A stretch of 16,948 nucleotides of DNA, from contig CAMPGP010000020.1 of assembly GCA_946885545.1 (NCBI GenBank), positions 1 through 16,948 on the forward strand, read 5' to 3'. The stretch's first letter is position 1; every line of letters starts with the position of its first letter. The notes under the pieces were generated by a model. The model had not been told where the DNA came from. It did no database searches and was given only the letters and a program-made list of their open reading frames with translations. The translations under genes and the position numbers were made by a program. Below, in pieces: positions 14,711 to 16,948 of this stretch. Source of the DNA: an uncultured Altererythrobacter sp. GTDB taxonomy: Bacteria; Pseudomonadota; Alphaproteobacteria; Sphingomonadales; Sphingomonadaceae.

Positions 14711-16246
14711 GTGGCGTCGGCCGCCCCCCATACCCGCCACCCGGCTCTGTCGAACGCAGCCGAAGCCCGCGCCGCCCTCGCCGCAGGTCAACCCGCGCTC
14801 GTCTGGCGCAAGGTCGTCGCCGACACCGAGACGCCGGTCGGCACGGCGCTCAAGCTGATCGAGCCCGGGCGCGGCGACTTCCTGCTCGAATCGGTTGAGG
14901 GTGGCGAGGTGCGCGGGCGCTACAGCCTGTTAGGCATAGAACCCGACCTGGTGTTCCGCGCCCAGGGTGCGCAGGCACAGATCAATCTTAAGTGGCGTCA
15001 TGACCGCACCGCGTTCGAGCCTTGCGAGGGCGGTGCACTCGCCGAATTGCGTGCACTGGTCGAGCGGTGTCGGATCGACGTTCCGCCCGACCTCCCCCCT
15101 GCGCTCGCCTGCCTGGTGGGCTATTTCGGCTACGAGACGATCGGTCTGGTCGAGAAGCTGCCGCGCGCGCCTGCGTCTCCGGTCGAACTGCCCGACATGC
15201 TCTTCGTGCGGCCCACGGTGCTGCTGGTGTTCGACCGGCTCGGCGACGAGCTGTTCTGCATCGCGCCGCTCTGGGTCGACGGCGCCGATCCGGACACGGC
15301 GATCGAAACTGCCGCCGAGCGGATCGACGAAGTGCTGCGCAAGCTCGCCGGCCCGGTGCCGACGGACGAACGCACCGGCGACTTGCCGGACATGGCGCTC
15401 ACCCCCACCATGCAGGCCACCGACTACGCGGCGATGGTCGGCCGCGCGAAGGAGTACATCGCGGCCGGTGACGTCTTCCAGGTTGTGCTCGCGCAGCGGT
15501 TCACCTGCCCCTTCCCGCTGCCCCCGGTCGCGCTCTACCGCGCGCTGCGGCGGGTGAACCCCTCGCCGTTCCTCTACTTCCTCGACCTTCCCGGCTTCGC
15601 GGTGGTCGGATCGAGCCCCGAAATCCTCGTCCGCGTTCGCGATGGGGAGGTGACCATTCGCCCGATCGCCGGCACCCGCCCACGCGGCGCCACGCCCGAG
15701 GCCGACCGCGCCGCCGAGGCCAGCCTGCTCGCCGATCCGAAGGAACGCGCCGAACACCTCATGCTGCTCGATCTCGGCCGCAACGATGTCGGCCGCGTCG
15801 CGGCCAGTGGCACCGTCGAGGTCACCGACAGCTTCACCATCGAGCGCTACAGTCACGTCATGCACATCGTCAGCAACGTCGTCGGGAAACTCGACCCGGC
15901 GAAAGACGCGCTCGATGCGCTGTTCGCGGGCTTCCCTGCAGGCACCGTCAGCGGCGCACCCAAGATCCGCGCCTGCCAGATCATCGCCGAGCTCGAGCCG
16001 GAGACCCGTGGCGCCTACGCCGGCGGCGTCGGTTACTTCGCGCCGGACGGCTCGGTCGATTCGTGCATCGTCCTTCGCACCGGCGTGGTGAAGGACGGCA
16101 CACTCCACGTGCAGGCGGGTGCGGGCATCGTCGCCGATAGCGAGGCTGCCTACGAACAGCGCGAGTGCGAAGCCAAGGCCGGCGCCCTCCTCGCCGCCGC
16201 CAGGGAAGCCGCGCGCATCGCCGCCGAGCCGGGGTTTGGCCAGTGA
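14711..16246 (+). CDS. trpE: Anthranilate synthase component I
   Basis: TrpE converts chorismate to anthranilate with ammonia supplied by TrpG, the first committed step of tryptophan synthesis. From GTG 14711 the protein has 511 residues, normal for the family. The N-terminal domain has LLES at about 58-61, part of the tryptophan feedback site. The chorismate-binding domain carries SSPEILVR, IRPIAGTRPRG, DLGRNDVGRV, FPAGTVSGAPKIRA, RGAYAGGVGYF and VQAGAGIVADS, all intact. The start is uncertain: no ATG is near, and the GTG four bases past the ppiD stop gives the best length, although its GAGGGG is too close to be an ideal Shine-Dalgarno; translational coupling to ppiD is likely. I see no trp leader peptide or attenuator because the gap is too small. 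trpG is not within the window. Confidence 0.95.
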   Translation: MASAAPHTRHPALSNAAEARAALAAGQPALVWRKVVADTETPVGTALKLIEPGRGDFLLESVEGGEVRGRYSLLGIEPDLVFRAQGAQAQINLKWRHDRTAFEPCEGGALAELRALVERCRIDVPPDLPPALACLVGYFGYETIGLVEKLPRAPASPVELPDMLFVRPTVLLVFDRLGDELFCIAPLWVDGADPDTAIETAAERIDEVLRKLAGPVPTDERTGDLPDMALTPTMQATDYAAMVGRAKEYIAAGDVFQVVLAQRFTCPFPLPPVALYRALRRVNPSPFLYFLDLPGFAVVGSSPEILVRVRDGEVTIRPIAGTRPRGATPEADRAAEASLLADPKERAEHLMLLDLGRNDVGRVAASGTVEVTDSFTIERYSHVMHIVSNVVGKLDPAKDALDALFAGFPAGTVSGAPKIRACQIIAELEPETRGAYAGGVGYFAPDGSVDSCIVLRTGVVKDGTLHVQAGAGIVADSEAAYEQRECEAKAGALLAAAREAARIAAEPGFGQ

Positions 16247-16948
16247 GGCACCTCGCGATCCTCCCCCTCCTCGTGCTTGCAGCCTGCGACCAGCAGCCTG
16301 AGGGCGAGCCGGTCATGCGCACCGAGATCGGCAGCGGCGTTGCCGAGGCGAGCGCGACGCCGACGCCGACGCCCACTCCGACACCGACCGTGGCCTCGGC
16401 CTGCGAAAGCGTGACCTTCGAAGGCGCGGCGCTCACGCATTGCGTCGCCGACCCGGCGAAACACCGCATAGTCGCCGATCTCGGCCCATCGGGCGGAGCG
16501 CCCTACCGCAGTCTCTCCAAGCTCGCCGAGGCGCGCGGCAGCGATGCGCCCAAGGTCGCCTTCGCGATGAACGGCGGCATGTTCGACGACGAGGGCAAGC
16601 CGATCGGCTACTACGTCGAGGGCGGCGAACGGCTCAAGGAACTCAACCGCGCCGACGGCCCCGGTAACTTTCACATGAAGCCCAACGGCGTATTCTTCGG
16701 CGGCGGAGGCAAATGGCAGGTCCGCACCGCCGACGATTTCTATTCCAACGTCGGCGACCGCCCCGAGTTCGGCACCCAGAGCGGCCCGATGCTGGTGGTG
16801 GGCGGCAAGCTCCATCCCGAAATATCCGAGGACGGCCCGAGCAAGGCGATCCGCAACGGCGTCGGCGTCGACGGCAAGGGCCGCGCGCATTTCGTCATCT
16901 CCGAAGGCCCGGTCAGCTTCGGCATTCTCGCGCGCTATTTCCGTGATG
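16243..16948 (+). CDS. Phosphodiester glycosidase (DUF2233/NAGPA) family lipoprotein, C-terminus beyond window
   Basis: The first 235 residues are present; the stop lies off the right edge. The GTG start overlaps the trpE stop as GTGA. The N-terminus reads VRHLAILPLLVLAACDQQ, a lipoprotein signal with lipobox LAAC, so the mature protein is probably lipid-anchored in the envelope. A Thr-Pro linker (about six TP units, residues 43-54) follows, encoded by a short repeated tract near 16357-16390. The domain is recognised from FAMNGGMFDDEGKPIGYYVEGG, NFHMKPNGVFF and FGTQSGPMLVVGGKLHP, the conserved blocks of the DUF2233/NAGPA fold. Human NAGPA cleaves a sugar phosphodiester; the bacterial substrates are mostly unknown. 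Its place in a tryptophan operon is unexplained and could be only shared transcription. Confidence 0.88.
   Translation, partial: MRHLAILPLLVLAACDQQPEGEPVMRTEIGSGVAEASATPTPTPTPTPTVASACESVTFEGAALTHCVADPAKHRIVADLGPSGGAPYRSLSKLAEARGSDAPKVAFAMNGGMFDDEGKPIGYYVEGGERLKELNRADGPGNFHMKPNGVFFGGGGKWQVRTADDFYSNVGDRPEFGTQSGPMLVVGGKLHPEISEDGPSKAIRNGVGVDGKGRAHFVISEGPVSFGILARYFRD

Noticed and set aside
14930..16108. A 392-codon minus-strand frame opposite trpE
   Set aside because: This is a typical GC-rich antisense shadow. The translation has no recognisable domain, whereas trpE has every catalytic motif on the plus strand.
1..16948. CRISPR arrays, insertion sequences, phage genes, toxin-antitoxin or defence genes
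   Set aside because: No spaced direct repeats, transposase or integrase motifs, terminal inverted repeats or defence-family domains were seen on either strand.

Overview
The window is a GC-rich, densely coded bacterial chromosome segment. The block pyrG-secG-tpiA facing ppiD-trpE, the sequence style of the proteins, and an hsp20 gene behind an alphaproteobacterial-type RpoH promoter and a ROSE RNA thermometer all point to an alphaproteobacterium. It is most likely a member of the Sphingomonadales, perhaps an Erythrobacter-like genus; the family-level guess is inference. No phage, insertion sequence, CRISPR array or defence island is visible.

Left third (1-6436), transport and envelope: a partial SLC13-family permease with two RCK_C domains (minus strand, running off the left edge) is divergent from an Amj-type lipid II flippase. 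A YdeN/RBBP9-type serine hydrolase follows, carrying a one-base deletion that breaks its reading frame. A second, complete SLC13/RCK_C permease then lies downstream of a chrA chromate transporter gene on the minus strand, giving a small oxyanion-transport group.

Middle (6436-9620), accessory scar and stress genes: just downstream of a tRNA-Arg(CCT) lies a decayed C-terminal remnant of a cation-diffusion-facilitator (DmeF-like) metal exporter, with its own one-base frameshift. Beyond the tRNA is a compact minus-strand cluster: a glutaredoxin, a nitrilase-superfamily amidase whose start overlaps the glutaredoxin stop (ATGA), and a DUF1178 protein. Divergent from it is hsp20, with an RpoH-type promoter, a leader of about 100 nt that folds into three successive hairpins ending in a textbook ROSE hairpin over the Shine-Dalgarno, and a strong intrinsic terminator. 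A non-coding stretch of about 380 bases, AT-rich at its right end, separates hsp20 from the convergent pyrG.

Right half (9621-16948), housekeeping: pyrG (CTP synthase), secG and tpiA read leftward. From a divergent intergenic region, ppiD (periplasmic folding factor), trpE (anthranilate synthase component I) and a partial lipoprotein of the phosphodiester glycosidase (DUF2233/NAGPA) family read rightward with almost no gaps (4 nt, then a GTGA overlap), suggesting one transcript.

The most informative non-gene element is the hsp20 leader. The most informative anomalies are the two single-base frameshifts and the metal-exporter remnant beside the tRNA. I see no clearly new multi-gene system.
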